A stretch of 64,000 bases of DNA from Streptomyces roseirectus (GTDB lineage: Bacteria > Actinomycetota > Actinomycetes > Streptomycetales > Streptomycetaceae): positions 1,178,001-1,242,000 of the forward strand of contig NZ_CP060828.1 of NCBI RefSeq assembly GCF_014489635.1, written 5' to 3'. Below, piece by piece: positions 44,976 through 53,514 of this stretch; position 1 is the stretch's first letter, and each line of letters opens with the position of its first letter. The translations under genes were made by a program, and so were the position numbers. The notes under the pieces were generated by a model. The model saw only the letters and a program-made list of their open reading frames with translations, had not been told where the DNA came from and made no database searches.

Positions 44976-47204
44976 ATGCACCCAGCACTCATGCGCAATC
45001 CCTCGACCAAGTCGGAGATCCCTCGACCCGAGAAACTCTCCGCATCCCGTCAAATGAATCGAGTAACCCTGTTCGCCGCCGTCGTTCTGGCTGCCTTGTG
45101 CGGTCTGTTCGGGGCGATGACGGGCGACCGGCTGACGGCGAACGGGTGGTTCCCTCCCGAGGCGCCCGCTCTGCGCGCCGAACAATTCCTGGGACGGGAA
45201 TTCGAGCGAGGCACACCCGACCTGATCCTGATGGTGCGGGCCCGCGACGACCGCGACAGCGCGGACACCCCGGCCGTGGCAGCCGTCGGCGCGGCCGTCG
45301 CCGACACGGTCCAGGGCGCCGCCCGCACCCACTACGTCACCTCGTACTGGAGCACGCACGACCCCGGCCTGCGCTCCGCCGACGGCCACGGTGCGGTCGT
45401 CGCCGCCAAGTTCGAGGGCGACGACGACACCGTGCACGACGCGGTGAGCCGTGCCGTGAAACGCCTCGCCGGCGAGCGCGCCGCCGCCACCGTCACCGCG
45501 GTCGGACAGCCCGTCGTCCACGAAGCCCTGGAGACACAGGCACACGAGGACCTGCTCCGGGCGGAACTGTTCACCGCGCCCCTGATCCTGCTCCTGCTGG
45601 TGGTGATCTTCCGCAGCCTGCCCGCCGCGCTGCTGCCGGTCCTGGTCGGCGCGATGGCCACCACCGTCACCTCGGCGCTCCTGGGCGCCCTGGCGCTCCT
45701 CACCCCGGTGTCCGTGTTCGCCCTCAACATCACCACCGCGCTGGGTTTCGGACTCGCCGTGGACTACAGCCTGCTCATGCTCACCCGGTTCCGCCAGGAG
45801 GTGTCCCAGGGGGCGCGGGTCCCGGCCGCTGTGCGCACCACCCTCTCCACGGCGGGCCGCACGGTCCTGTACTCCGGCCTCGCGGTCTCCCTGTGCCTGA
45901 CCGCGCTCCTGGTCTTCCCGATCATGTTCCTGCGGTCCATGGCGTACGGCGGCATCCTCGTCACCGCCGTGTCGGTGGCCGCGACACTGACCGTCCTGCC
46001 GGCCGCCTTCGCGCTCTTCGCCTCCCGGCTGACCGGCACCGGAGTGCTGGGCCGCGGCCGGCCCGCCGCCACGGAGAGCCGAGGGCGCGCGGGCGAGGCT
46101 CTGTGGGACCGTGCCCTGCGGGGCGTACGCCGAGCGCCGGTCACGGTCGCACTGGCGACCACCACGCTGGTCTGCCTGATGGCGGCCCCGTTCACACAGG
46201 TGTCCTTCGGCCTCCTCGACGACCGCGCACTGCCCGCCGGCGCCGCCGTCCGCACCTCCACGGACACCCTGCGCGCGGACTTTCCCGCCCTTGCCGCCAC
46301 CCGGCTGCCCGTCGCCCTGCCCGGCTTCCGGGGCCCGGACGCGGAACTCGCCCGCTACAGCGAACGGCTCTCCCGGCTGCCGGACGTCGAGCGGGTGACG
46401 GGACCCGCCGGAACCTATGCCGCAGGCCGTGTCACCAAGCCCGCCACGCCTGCCCGTGACGGCCGGGGCAGCTGGGTGGAGGTGACCGTGCACGGCGCCC
46501 CCTTCGACAGGTCGGCACTGCGCGCACTCGACGCCGTCGAATCGGTACCCGCTCCGGCCCGCCCGCTCACCGGCGGCCCGACCGCGCTGCTGCGGGACAC
46601 CCGGGCCGCGCTCGCCGACCGGCTGCCGTTCGCCGTGGCGCTGGTGGCCCTCGCCATGTCCGCGCTGCTCTTCGCGTTCACCGGCAGCGTGCTGATCCCC
46701 GTCAAGGCCCTGGCGCTGACGGCGCTGAGCATGACGGCGGCCATGGGCACCATCGTGTACGTCTTCCAGGAGGGCCATCTGCGGGACCTGGTCGGACCGT
46801 TCACGGTGGTGGGCACCGCCGACCTCAGCATGACGATCCTCGTGATCTGCATCGCCTTCGCCCTGTCCATGGACTACGAGGTGTTCCTGCTGTCGGCGAT
46901 CAGGGAACGCTACGTCGCCACCGGGGACAACACGACGGCCGTCTCGGAAGGGCTGCGCCGCACCGGCCCCCTCATCACCTCCGCGTCCGTCCTGATCGCC
47001 GTCGTCTTCCTGGGCCAGGCGACCTCCACCATCACTCCGCTCAAGACACTCGGCGTGGGTGTGGTCGTCACGATCCTGCTGGACGCCGTCGTGATCCGGA
47101 TGCTCCTCGTCCCGGCCTTCATGTTCCTGGCAGGGCGGGCCAACTGGTGGTCGCCTCCGCTCCTCACCCGCCTCCACGCCCGGGTGTCCCTCTCCGAGAC
47201 ATGA
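44976..47204 (+). CDS. MMPL-family RND-type lipid transporter
   Basis: A 742-residue membrane protein with two repeated halves: each has one helix (first about residues 29-48), a large extracytoplasmic porter domain, then five more helices. Seen: LGFGLAVDYSLLMLTRFRQE and the second-half FALSMDYEVFLLSAIRERY, the paired Asp-Tyr motifs that relay protons in MmpL proteins. Exports lipids across the inner membrane using proton-motive force. Divergent from the KAS/PKS wing and followed 25 bp later by the hotdog protein. Length is normal for Streptomyces MMPL. Strongly suggests that the product is an exported lipid. Start could be ATG 44976 or 44991. Confidence 0.92.
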   Translation: MHPALMRNPSTKSEIPRPEKLSASRQMNRVTLFAAVVLAALCGLFGAMTGDRLTANGWFPPEAPALRAEQFLGREFERGTPDLILMVRARDDRDSADTPAVAAVGAAVADTVQGAARTHYVTSYWSTHDPGLRSADGHGAVVAAKFEGDDDTVHDAVSRAVKRLAGERAAATVTAVGQPVVHEALETQAHEDLLRAELFTAPLILLLLVVIFRSLPAALLPVLVGAMATTVTSALLGALALLTPVSVFALNITTALGFGLAVDYSLLMLTRFRQEVSQGARVPAAVRTTLSTAGRTVLYSGLAVSLCLTALLVFPIMFLRSMAYGGILVTAVSVAATLTVLPAAFALFASRLTGTGVLGRGRPAATESRGRAGEALWDRALRGVRRAPVTVALATTTLVCLMAAPFTQVSFGLLDDRALPAGAAVRTSTDTLRADFPALAATRLPVALPGFRGPDAELARYSERLSRLPDVERVTGPAGTYAAGRVTKPATPARDGRGSWVEVTVHGAPFDRSALRALDAVESVPAPARPLTGGPTALLRDTRAALADRLPFAVALVALAMSALLFAFTGSVLIPVKALALTALSMTAAMGTIVYVFQEGHLRDLVGPFTVVGTADLSMTILVICIAFALSMDYEVFLLSAIRERYVATGDNTTAVSEGLRRTGPLITSASVLIAVVFLGQATSTITPLKTLGVGVVVTILLDAVVIRMLLVPAFMFLAGRANWWSPPLLTRLHARVSLSET

Positions 47205-47229
47205 CTCCGATCCGACAACGGGAGACTCC

Positions 47230-48093
47230 GTGAACCGGTCCCTCAGCGATCCGCAGACCCACGACCTGACGTCCCGAATCTGCGTGTCACCCCCGTACTT
47301 CGCACTGGACGGCCTGCACAGCCCCGCCCCCGGCACCGCCGTCGCCCGCTTCCCCGTCGAAATGCCCACAGGACGGCAGGCCGTACCGCTGGGGGTGGCC
47401 GAGACAGGCCGTCATCTCGCCATCCTCGGGCTGTGTGCGGCGGCCGGCCTCGTCGACGGTCTGGGACGGCGCTACTACCTGGCCCGCGAGGCATGGGCGA
47501 CCTTCGCTCCTCCCTGTGAATGGCCGGCAAAGATGAGGGAAGCGGAAGGTGAGGCACGGGCCGAGTTCCTCACGCCGAGGCGCGCGGTCGCGGACACGCA
47601 TGTCGTCGGCACCGGGAGAATCGACCTCGCCACGATGCGTGTGCGCTACGACGTACTGACCGAGCGAGTCTTCCGCCGGTTCTTCTCCCCGCCCGGTCAC
47701 CGAACACCGTCTCCGCCGCACAACCCGTACCGAAGCCCCCTCCCCCTACGGACGGTGTTCTGCGCGCCGGACTCCATGACGGCGGAACTGGACGTCGTCC
47801 CTGAACTGTGCGCGGGTCACTTCGAAGGAGCCCCTATGCTCCCCGTCGCTTTCGCCGCCCAGGCGCTCACCGCACTCTGGGATCTCCTCCTCGACGACCT
47901 GCCCGAAACTCGCGAACGCCGCTGGGCGCCACGCTCGGTGTCCCTGTCCGCCGACGACATGGCCCGTGCCGGTGAACGGGCGACACTGACGGTCTCCATG
48001 GATCTGGACGGCGAAGAGGTCCGGTGCGTGGGAGAAATCAAGGTGGGCGAGAAGGTCATCAGCAGAGCGGCGGCCGAGGGGGTGCTGGTGTAA
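47230..48093 (+). CDS. Double-hotdog dehydratase-like protein
   Basis: A 287-residue protein with two hotdog-like halves. The second half has CAGHFEGAPMLPVAFAAQAL (about residues 194-213), matching the FabA/FabZ pattern HFPGxPxxPGVL; the first has VPLGVAETGRHLAILGLCAA on the matching helix. PUFA-synthase and related dehydratases share this layout. It may dehydrate 3-hydroxyacyl thioesters or bind acyl chains. GTG 47230 has GGGAG five bases upstream. It forms an operon with MMPL. The catalytic His is plausible in GHFEG, but the partner Asp/Glu is not certain. Confidence 0.6.
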   Translation: MNRSLSDPQTHDLTSRICVSPPYFALDGLHSPAPGTAVARFPVEMPTGRQAVPLGVAETGRHLAILGLCAAAGLVDGLGRRYYLAREAWATFAPPCEWPAKMREAEGEARAEFLTPRRAVADTHVVGTGRIDLATMRVRYDVLTERVFRRFFSPPGHRTPSPPHNPYRSPLPLRTVFCAPDSMTAELDVVPELCAGHFEGAPMLPVAFAAQALTALWDLLLDDLPETRERRWAPRSVSLSADDMARAGERATLTVSMDLDGEEVRCVGEIKVGEKVISRAAAEGVLV

Positions 48094-48481
48094 ATCCTGA
48101 GGTGGCTGCTCTCGGCGTCATCTGAAAACGATTCAGCCGCCGCCGACACGTGCATCCGTCCAGACCGTCCCTCCGGTTCGACCTGCACAAGGTCGAACCG
48201 GAAGACCATTCGACGATTCTGCGGCTGCGGGCTGCACGCCGTGCTGCGAGACCTGCTGCCCGGCGGTGCCCGCACCCTCCTGTCCGCAGGGAAGGCCGCT
48301 GCCCGCTGTCACCCGCTCCGCCCGAGACATCTCGCCCTCACGATCACCTCCCGAGCCATGTGGTACGGCACGTGCCGCACGCCATGGGGCCCGGCAGTCC
48401 ACGGCAGGCCGGATCGGTCACGCGTGACGCGGTCTACCACATCGAGTGAGTCGCCGCGACGACCTCACTTGCGGGGTACCG
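48094..48481. other. Gene-free convergent region with terminator
   Basis: 388 bp between the hotdog protein stop and the stop of the leftward cytolysin-domain gene. Apart from the strong hairpin at 48172-48202 I see no gene or repeat. Confidence 0.6.
48172..48202. terminator. Strong terminator hairpin at the end of the lipid cluster
   Basis: Perfect 12-bp arms TCCGGTTCGACC (48172-48183) and GGTCGAACCGGA (48191-48202) with a 7-nt loop, 79 bp after the hotdog gene. Marks the right end of the MMPL transcript. Confidence 0.75.
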
Positions 48482-48880
48482 TCAGCAGGAAATCTGCCGG
48501 TAGGCGGGCGCGAGGGTGGTGCCCCAGATCGAGTAGCACTCGGTCACAGGGGATTCGAAATGCTTGGTGAAGATGGTGGTCTTCAGGGCGGGCAGCCAGT
48601 ACTCCTCGACCTTCAGGTCGATGTTCGTGGCACCGGCCGGTACCTCCAGTTCCTTGGTGACACCCAGGGTGAAATTTCCGCTCTTCTCGGTGGTGCGACG
48701 GCCGTCGAGGTCGTACGCAACGTCGAAGGTGGCGACGTACCCCCCGTCGTTCCTGACGAGGAAGCTGCCCGATTCGGCGCGTGCAGCCTCGGCGTGGGCC
48801 GCCGGGGCGCTCACCGCCCCGGACAAGAGCAGCGCGCCGAGGGCGGTGACTGTCAGTGAGTACTTGGTGATTCCAGGCAT
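48482..48880 (-). CDS. Secreted protein homologous to domain 4 of cholesterol-dependent cytolysins
   Basis: A 132-residue precursor. Signal peptide to about residue 30 (cut after APAAHA). The mature 100 residues look like the C-terminal beta-sandwich of thiol-activated cytolysins: GGYVATFDVAYDLDGRR, SGNFTLGVTKELEVPAGATN, LKVEEYWLPALKTTIFTKHF and the conserved SIWGTTLAP ending. The pore-forming domains 1-3 are absent, and the undecapeptide position is replaced. Domain 4 binds cholesterol-rich membranes; here it may be a lectin- or lipid-binding secreted module. Start ATG 48880 has GAAGGAT upstream. Single gene. Confidence 0.7.
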   Translation of the reverse strand: MPGITKYSLTVTALGALLLSGAVSAPAAHAEAARAESGSFLVRNDGGYVATFDVAYDLDGRRTTEKSGNFTLGVTKELEVPAGATNIDLKVEEYWLPALKTTIFTKHFESPVTECYSIWGTTLAPAYRQISC

Positions 48881-48993
48881 GTGATCATCCTTCGGTGCGA
48901 GGGGCGGAATACCGCCATGACAACAGGCACCATAACGACTACTTTGTGTAATCAAGTCCGACACGGCCGTCTCCCATAGGAGCTATGGGCATC

Positions 48994-50184
48994 ATGCGCG
49001 TCGTCCCCAGGTTCGATCTGACCGCTCCCTCTTTCCACCACGACCCGTACTCCGTCTACCGGAAGTTGCGGGAAGCGGAGCCCGTAGTCCGCACCCCGTA
49101 CGGCTCCTGGGTCGTCACTCGGTTCGCGGAGGTGTCCGCGCTGCTGCGGGACTCCCGGCTGAGCGTGCGCTTCCCCGACGACCCCGACTGGGTGACACGC
49201 CACGGCGGGCCCGGCAGCGTGACGGTCGAGGACGGGCGGCGCTGGATGCTGCTGCGGGACGGGGAGGACCACCGCGGCATCCGAGGCGTCTTCCATCGCC
49301 ACTTCACACCGGCGGCCGTCGAACGGCAGGCGCGGAGAGTGGCGGACGCCGTCGACGCTGCCCTCGGCGCGCTCGCGCCCGGCGCGGTCGTCGACGTGGT
49401 GACGGGCCTGGCGGAGCCTGTGGTGGCAGAGGTCCTGTGCGACCTGATCGGGTTCCCTGCGGACCGCCGCGGACGGTATCTGGAGTGGTCATCCGCGATC
49501 GCCAGGATGACCGGCCCCGTACCCGGCACCGGGGTACGCGAGCGGGCGGAGACGGCGATGGCGGAGTTCCGTACGGAGATCGGCCGACTCGCCCGCGAGG
49601 GCCGGCTGTCGGGGATCGCCGCCGGTCTCCTGGGCGAGGAGACCGGCCCGCGCGAGGCGGAGTTCGTGGCGAACACGGTGATGCTGGCCATGGCCGGCAC
49701 GGACACGACGGTCAGTCAGATCGCTCTGTCCGTCCACGCGTTGCTGCGTCACCCGGAGCAACTGGAGCAGGCCCGCTCCGACCCTGGGCTGGTCGCGCGG
49801 GGGACGGCGGAGTTCGCCCGGTACGACAGTCCGGTACAGCTCGTGACCCGCCGGACGCTCCTCCCCGTGCGGGTCGGTGACACGACCGTCCCGGCAGGCG
49901 CGAAGGTCATGCTGTCCCTGGGCGCCGCCAACCGTGACCCCGACCGCTACCCTGCCCCGGACCGGCTCGACCTGAACCGCCCGGACGTCGCCCGCCTCCC
50001 CTTCGGCGACGGCCCGCACTACTGCCTCGGCGCCCGCATGAGCAAGTTGGTCACGGGCACCACCCTCGCCGAACTCCTGCGCCGCCACCCCCGCCTGACC
50101 CCCGTCGCCCCCCTCGACCGTCTGGAGTGGCGCCCCAGCGTCGTGGCCCGCCGCCCGCGACGGCTCCTGATCCGCCTCGGCTGA
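48994..50184 (+). CDS. Cytochrome P450
   Basis: A 396-residue bacterial class I P450. Seen: I-helix AMAGTDTTVSQ, K-helix ExxR as EFAR, RRTLLPVRVG, NRDPDRYP and the heme loop FGDGPHYCLGARMSK with the axial Cys near residue 340. Oxidises a small molecule using ferredoxin partners, none of which is encoded next to it. Start ATG 48994 (AGGAG ten bases upstream) is preferred over 48985, where spacing is too short. The stop is 11 bp before the TrpA-like gene, so the two are co-transcribed. Confidence 0.92.
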   Translation: MRVVPRFDLTAPSFHHDPYSVYRKLREAEPVVRTPYGSWVVTRFAEVSALLRDSRLSVRFPDDPDWVTRHGGPGSVTVEDGRRWMLLRDGEDHRGIRGVFHRHFTPAAVERQARRVADAVDAALGALAPGAVVDVVTGLAEPVVAEVLCDLIGFPADRRGRYLEWSSAIARMTGPVPGTGVRERAETAMAEFRTEIGRLAREGRLSGIAAGLLGEETGPREAEFVANTVMLAMAGTDTTVSQIALSVHALLRHPEQLEQARSDPGLVARGTAEFARYDSPVQLVTRRTLLPVRVGDTTVPAGAKVMLSLGAANRDPDRYPAPDRLDLNRPDVARLPFGDGPHYCLGARMSKLVTGTTLAELLRRHPRLTPVAPLDRLEWRPSVVARRPRRLLIRLG

Positions 50185-50195
50185 CCGGCATCTCC

Positions 50196-51038
50196 ATGCC
50201 GTCCGCCGCACTGCCGTCGCTGACCGGCCCGACGTCCGTCCTGGAGAGCGTGCTCCACGCCGCCCGCGATCAGGGACGGACAGCACTGATCGGTTACCTC
50301 CCCTCCGGGTTTCCCCACCGCACCGACTCACTCTCCCTGCTGGAGGCAATGGCCGAAGGCGGCGTCGACGTCATCGAATTGGGCTGGCCTGCCCAAAACC
50401 CCGCCCTCGACGGGCCGGTCATCCGCATGGCCCAGGAGACGGCTCTGCGGGGCGGATGGCGGCCGGACGACCTGCTGCGCACCACGGCCGCCCTCGCGGA
50501 ACGCGGTGTACCCGTGTTGTGCATGACGTACTGGCGTGAGCTGCGCCGGTACGGGACCGAACGCTTCTGCGCCCGTTTCTCGGCGGCGGGCGGCTGCGGC
50601 CTGGTGACCCCCGACGCACCGCCCGAGGACGTGCCAGGCTGGGCCGGCGCTCTCCGGGCACACGGCCTGGACCGCGTCCTGCTGGCCCCGCACGGCACCG
50701 GAACCGAACGGCTCGCCCTGCTCCGGTCCCACGGCAGCGGCTTCGCGTACGTCACGGCCTCGGCCGGAAGGACCGGCGATCCACGGGTCGTACACGACCG
50801 GGTGGAACAGCTGACACACCGCGTACGCGCTGCCCTCGACCTCCCGGTCTGCGTCGGCGTCGGTCTCTCGACAGGCCCCCAGGTCGCCCGCGCGGCCCGG
50901 TACGCGGACGGCGTCGTCGTGGGCACCGCCTTCGTCCGCCGCGTCGCGGAGGCGGACGACACGCTGAGTGCCGCCCGCGCGCTCCGCGCGTTCGCCCGGG
51001 AGCTGTCGGAGGCGGTACGGCCGCCGCGCACCGGCTGA
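50196..51038 (+). CDS. Tryptophan synthase alpha-like protein (indole-glycerol-phosphate lyase type)
   Basis: A 280-residue TIM-barrel protein of the TrpA family. Both catalytic residues are kept: Glu61 in VIELGWP and Asp72 in NPALDGP. Also ALIGYLPSGFP at the first strand, VTASAGRTG on loop 6 and CVGVGLSTGPQVA with DGVVVGTAFV at the phosphate site. True TrpA has YIPAGDP and ELGxPxSDPxADGP, so this is a divergent paralogue. No trpB follows. It would release indole from indole-3-glycerol phosphate, like plant BX1. Paired with a P450. Confidence 0.8.
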   Translation: MPSAALPSLTGPTSVLESVLHAARDQGRTALIGYLPSGFPHRTDSLSLLEAMAEGGVDVIELGWPAQNPALDGPVIRMAQETALRGGWRPDDLLRTTAALAERGVPVLCMTYWRELRRYGTERFCARFSAAGGCGLVTPDAPPEDVPGWAGALRAHGLDRVLLAPHGTGTERLALLRSHGSGFAYVTASAGRTGDPRVVHDRVEQLTHRVRAALDLPVCVGVGLSTGPQVARAARYADGVVVGTAFVRRVAEADDTLSAARALRAFARELSEAVRPPRTG

Positions 51039-51056
51039 CACCGGTCCCGCCGATCG

Positions 51057-52259
51057 TCAGCCCGCGCCGGCGGACACCGTAGCCCGGTCCAACCTGGGCG
51101 CGAGGGCGGCGGCGCACAGCACCGGCACCAGCCCGCCCACCAGCAGTCCGGCCCTCGGGCTCAGGGCGTCGGAGATCCAGCCGACCAGCGGCGCGGCGAG
51201 TGGGGTCGTGCCGACGGCGGCCATCTGGTAGAGCCCCATCACCCGCCCCCGGATGTCGTCGTCCACCCGGTGCTGGACGTACGACCGGGCGGACGCCGTG
51301 AAGTGCGCCATCGACACGCCCAGTACGACCAGGGCGAGGACGAACACGGCGAACGTCGGAGCCAGCGCGCAGACGGCCTCCAGCGCGCCGAAGACGGCCG
51401 CCGCGCCCGCGACCCGGCGGCCGTCGCGCGGCCGGCCCAGCCGCGCGGAGAGGAAGGCGCCGCCCAGTGCGCCGACCGCGAGCGCGGTCAGGCCGGCTCC
51501 GAACGAGGTGGCGGAGCGGTGGAAGACGCCATCGGCCATGGCGGCGCACGTGATCGGGAAGTTGAGGCCGAACGCGGTGACCAGCGCGACCAGGACCAGT
51601 ACGCCCGTGAGGCCGCTGTCGCACCGCACGCGGCGCAGGACGGCACCGGCCGAAGCGCTCTCCTCGGTCACGCCGGAATCCCGCGCGGAGCGTCGCCGGG
51701 CGCGTGGCAGCATCGGCAGCGCGACCAGGAGGAGTGCGGAACTCACCAGCATCGTCGACGGCACACCCACCTGCGCGAGGGACACCCCGGCCAGGGCGGG
51801 CCCTGTCAGGCGGCCCACGTTGAACGTGGCACCGTTGAGGGCCAGCGTCCCGTGCAGCAGACGGGCCTCGACGATCTCACCCAACAGGGACTCGTTCGCC
51901 GGCCGCTCCACCGCCGTGACGAACCCCTGGACCAGCGCGAACCCGTAGACGACCAGCGCTCCGGCACCGTGTGCGGCGCACGCTGCCAGCCCCATCCCGA
52001 GCAGTGCCGTGATGCCGCGCGCCCAAGTGAGCACCCGGTGCTTGGGGTACTGGTCGCACAGCGCGCCCGTCCACAGTCCGAACAGCAGAAGCGGCAGGTA
52101 CTGGAGTCCGAGCACGACGCCCATGGCCGCGGCTCCGCCCCCGGGAACGTGCAGCACCATCCAGCTCTGTGCCGTCCGCTGCATCCAGCTGCCGCAGAAC
52201 GAGACCGTCTGTGCCGCGACCAGCCGCCGGACGACCGGGTCACGCAGCGGCGCGCTCAT
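51057..52259 (-). CDS. MFS transporter (enterobactin-exporter/MFS_3-like)
   Basis: A 400-residue permease with about twelve hydrophobic segments. Seen: SFCGSWMQRTAQSWMVLHV at the first helix, GALCDQYPKHRVL in loop 2-3 (MFS motif A-like), and SARLGRPRDGRR at the matching loop of the second half. These carriers export small molecules. ATG 52259 overlaps the ATP-grasp stop (ATGA), so the two are one operon, convergent with P450-TrpA. Probably exports the cluster's product or provides self-resistance. Confidence 0.88.
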   Translation of the reverse strand: MSAPLRDPVVRRLVAAQTVSFCGSWMQRTAQSWMVLHVPGGGAAAMGVVLGLQYLPLLLFGLWTGALCDQYPKHRVLTWARGITALLGMGLAACAAHGAGALVVYGFALVQGFVTAVERPANESLLGEIVEARLLHGTLALNGATFNVGRLTGPALAGVSLAQVGVPSTMLVSSALLLVALPMLPRARRRSARDSGVTEESASAGAVLRRVRCDSGLTGVLVLVALVTAFGLNFPITCAAMADGVFHRSATSFGAGLTALAVGALGGAFLSARLGRPRDGRRVAGAAAVFGALEAVCALAPTFAVFVLALVVLGVSMAHFTASARSYVQHRVDDDIRGRVMGLYQMAAVGTTPLAAPLVGWISDALSPRAGLLVGGLVPVLCAAALAPRLDRATVSAGAG

Positions 52260-53158
52260 TCCCGGGCATCCAGGCGGGCGGCGCACGCGGCCAGTACGGC
52301 GGGGGTCACCTCGGTCATCTCGGGCCGCCAGCCCATGTTGGCGTTCACCTCGCACACGGTGAACGTGCCGTCCGGGGTGAAGAGCAGGTCGACCCCGGCG
52401 ACGTCCGCCCCCACCGCCGCCGCAGCACGCACGGCCAGCTTCTCGGCATCGGGAAAACGGCCGGTGCACACGCTCACTTCGCCGCCCTGACTGATGTTCG
52501 CCTTGAACGTGTCCCGCCGGGCACGGCGCACCACCGAGGCCACGGGACGGCCGTCCACGACGACGACCCGCAGGTCACGGCCCCTCGAATACTCCTCGTA
52601 GGTCTGGAAGACGTACGGGCACCCGTCCCGCAGGCTGCCATCCAGATCACGCAGCAGCGCCGCCGACGAAACGAGGAAGACCCCCTGGCCCTTGTTTCCG
52701 CGCACCCGCTTCACCACGCACGGCTCGGGCACACCCGCGTCGATCACACTCGCCCAGGGCGCGTCGACATAGGTGGTCGTGTCCTTCACCGGCAGCCCCG
52801 CACGAGCCAGTTCCTGAAGCTGCCAGAACTTGTTGACGCAGGTGAGGAAGGCCCGGACGGGGTTGACGAGCACGGCGCCCATGAGCTCCAGATGGCGCAG
52901 CAGGGTGATCTCCCGGTCCGTGGAGAGCGTCGGTGTGGACAGCCTGGCGTACACCACCCGCGGCACCTCGACCGGCTCGCCGTCCAGTCCCCGCAGTTCG
53001 AGACGGCCTCCCCGGACGCCGGGCAGCAGTTCCGCCGTCCGCCGCACCTCGGCCCGGTCACCTCGGTCGCTGAAGAACCGGGGGAACGCGGTGACGAGTT
53101 CACCCGTCGCGTTCTGCTCCTCTGCCCCGGGCCCCAGCAACAACCACACGTCCTTCAT
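52256..53158 (-). CDS. ATP-grasp ligase (RimK/LysX-like)
   Basis: A 300-residue ATP-grasp enzyme, which joins a carboxylate to an amine through an acyl phosphate. Seen: CVVKRVRGNKGQGVFLV (nucleotide-binding lysines and glycine loop), VFQTYEEYSRGRDLRVVVV, DTFKANISQGGE and the Mg-binding end CEVNANMGWRPEM. The N-terminal domain with RVVYARLSTPTLSTDRE is typical of RimK-like ligases. Start ATG 53158 has GGAGG five bases upstream. It forms an operon with an MFS exporter and converges on P450-TrpA. Could attach an amino acid to the indole-derived product or modify a peptide; no precursor peptide seen. Confidence 0.85.
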   Translation of the reverse strand: MKDVWLLLGPGAEEQNATGELVTAFPRFFSDRGDRAEVRRTAELLPGVRGGRLELRGLDGEPVEVPRVVYARLSTPTLSTDREITLLRHLELMGAVLVNPVRAFLTCVNKFWQLQELARAGLPVKDTTTYVDAPWASVIDAGVPEPCVVKRVRGNKGQGVFLVSSAALLRDLDGSLRDGCPYVFQTYEEYSRGRDLRVVVVDGRPVASVVRRARRDTFKANISQGGEVSVCTGRFPDAEKLAVRAAAAVGADVAGVDLLFTPDGTFTVCEVNANMGWRPEMTEVTPAVLAACAARLDARE

Positions 53159-53293
53159 TCCTGCCTCCGTCCGGTGTCCCGTCGTCGTCCCCAACGGGAC
53201 GAGGCGTCAGGCACGGACGGCTTCCCGCGCAAATGCACCGGCTCGGCGGAGCGCGTATGCCCTCCATTACTCACGCGCCCGCGTGCGCGGGCC

Positions 53294-53490
53294 TCAGCCG
53301 CTCCCTCTCGCCGTGAGGGTGTCGAAGCCGGCCCGGTCCAGCGCCGCCGACCACCGGGTGTCGGTGAGGAGGGTCTGCCCCATGAGGGCGTGGACGAGGG
53401 TGAACTCCGGGTTCACGCCCGGCCCGTCCTGGACCACGCGGGCCGGGCCGACCTCCATCGCGAGGAGGTGGGCACCGGGCGGGACCGGTA
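53294..53490 (-). pseudogene. C-terminal remnant, possibly a SAM methyltransferase
   Basis: A leftward frame ending at 53294 encodes GAHLLAMEVGPARVVQDGPG, then FTLVHALMGQTLLTDTRWSA and ALDRAGFDTLTARG. The pattern (strand, helix, W..aL..AGF) recalls the end of class I methyltransferases. No N-terminal body is present: from 53500 a plus-strand ketosynthase piece begins. Identity is uncertain. Confidence 0.35.
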
Positions 53491-53514
53491 CCGGGGTGTC
53501 CTGGGCCGGGGGGC

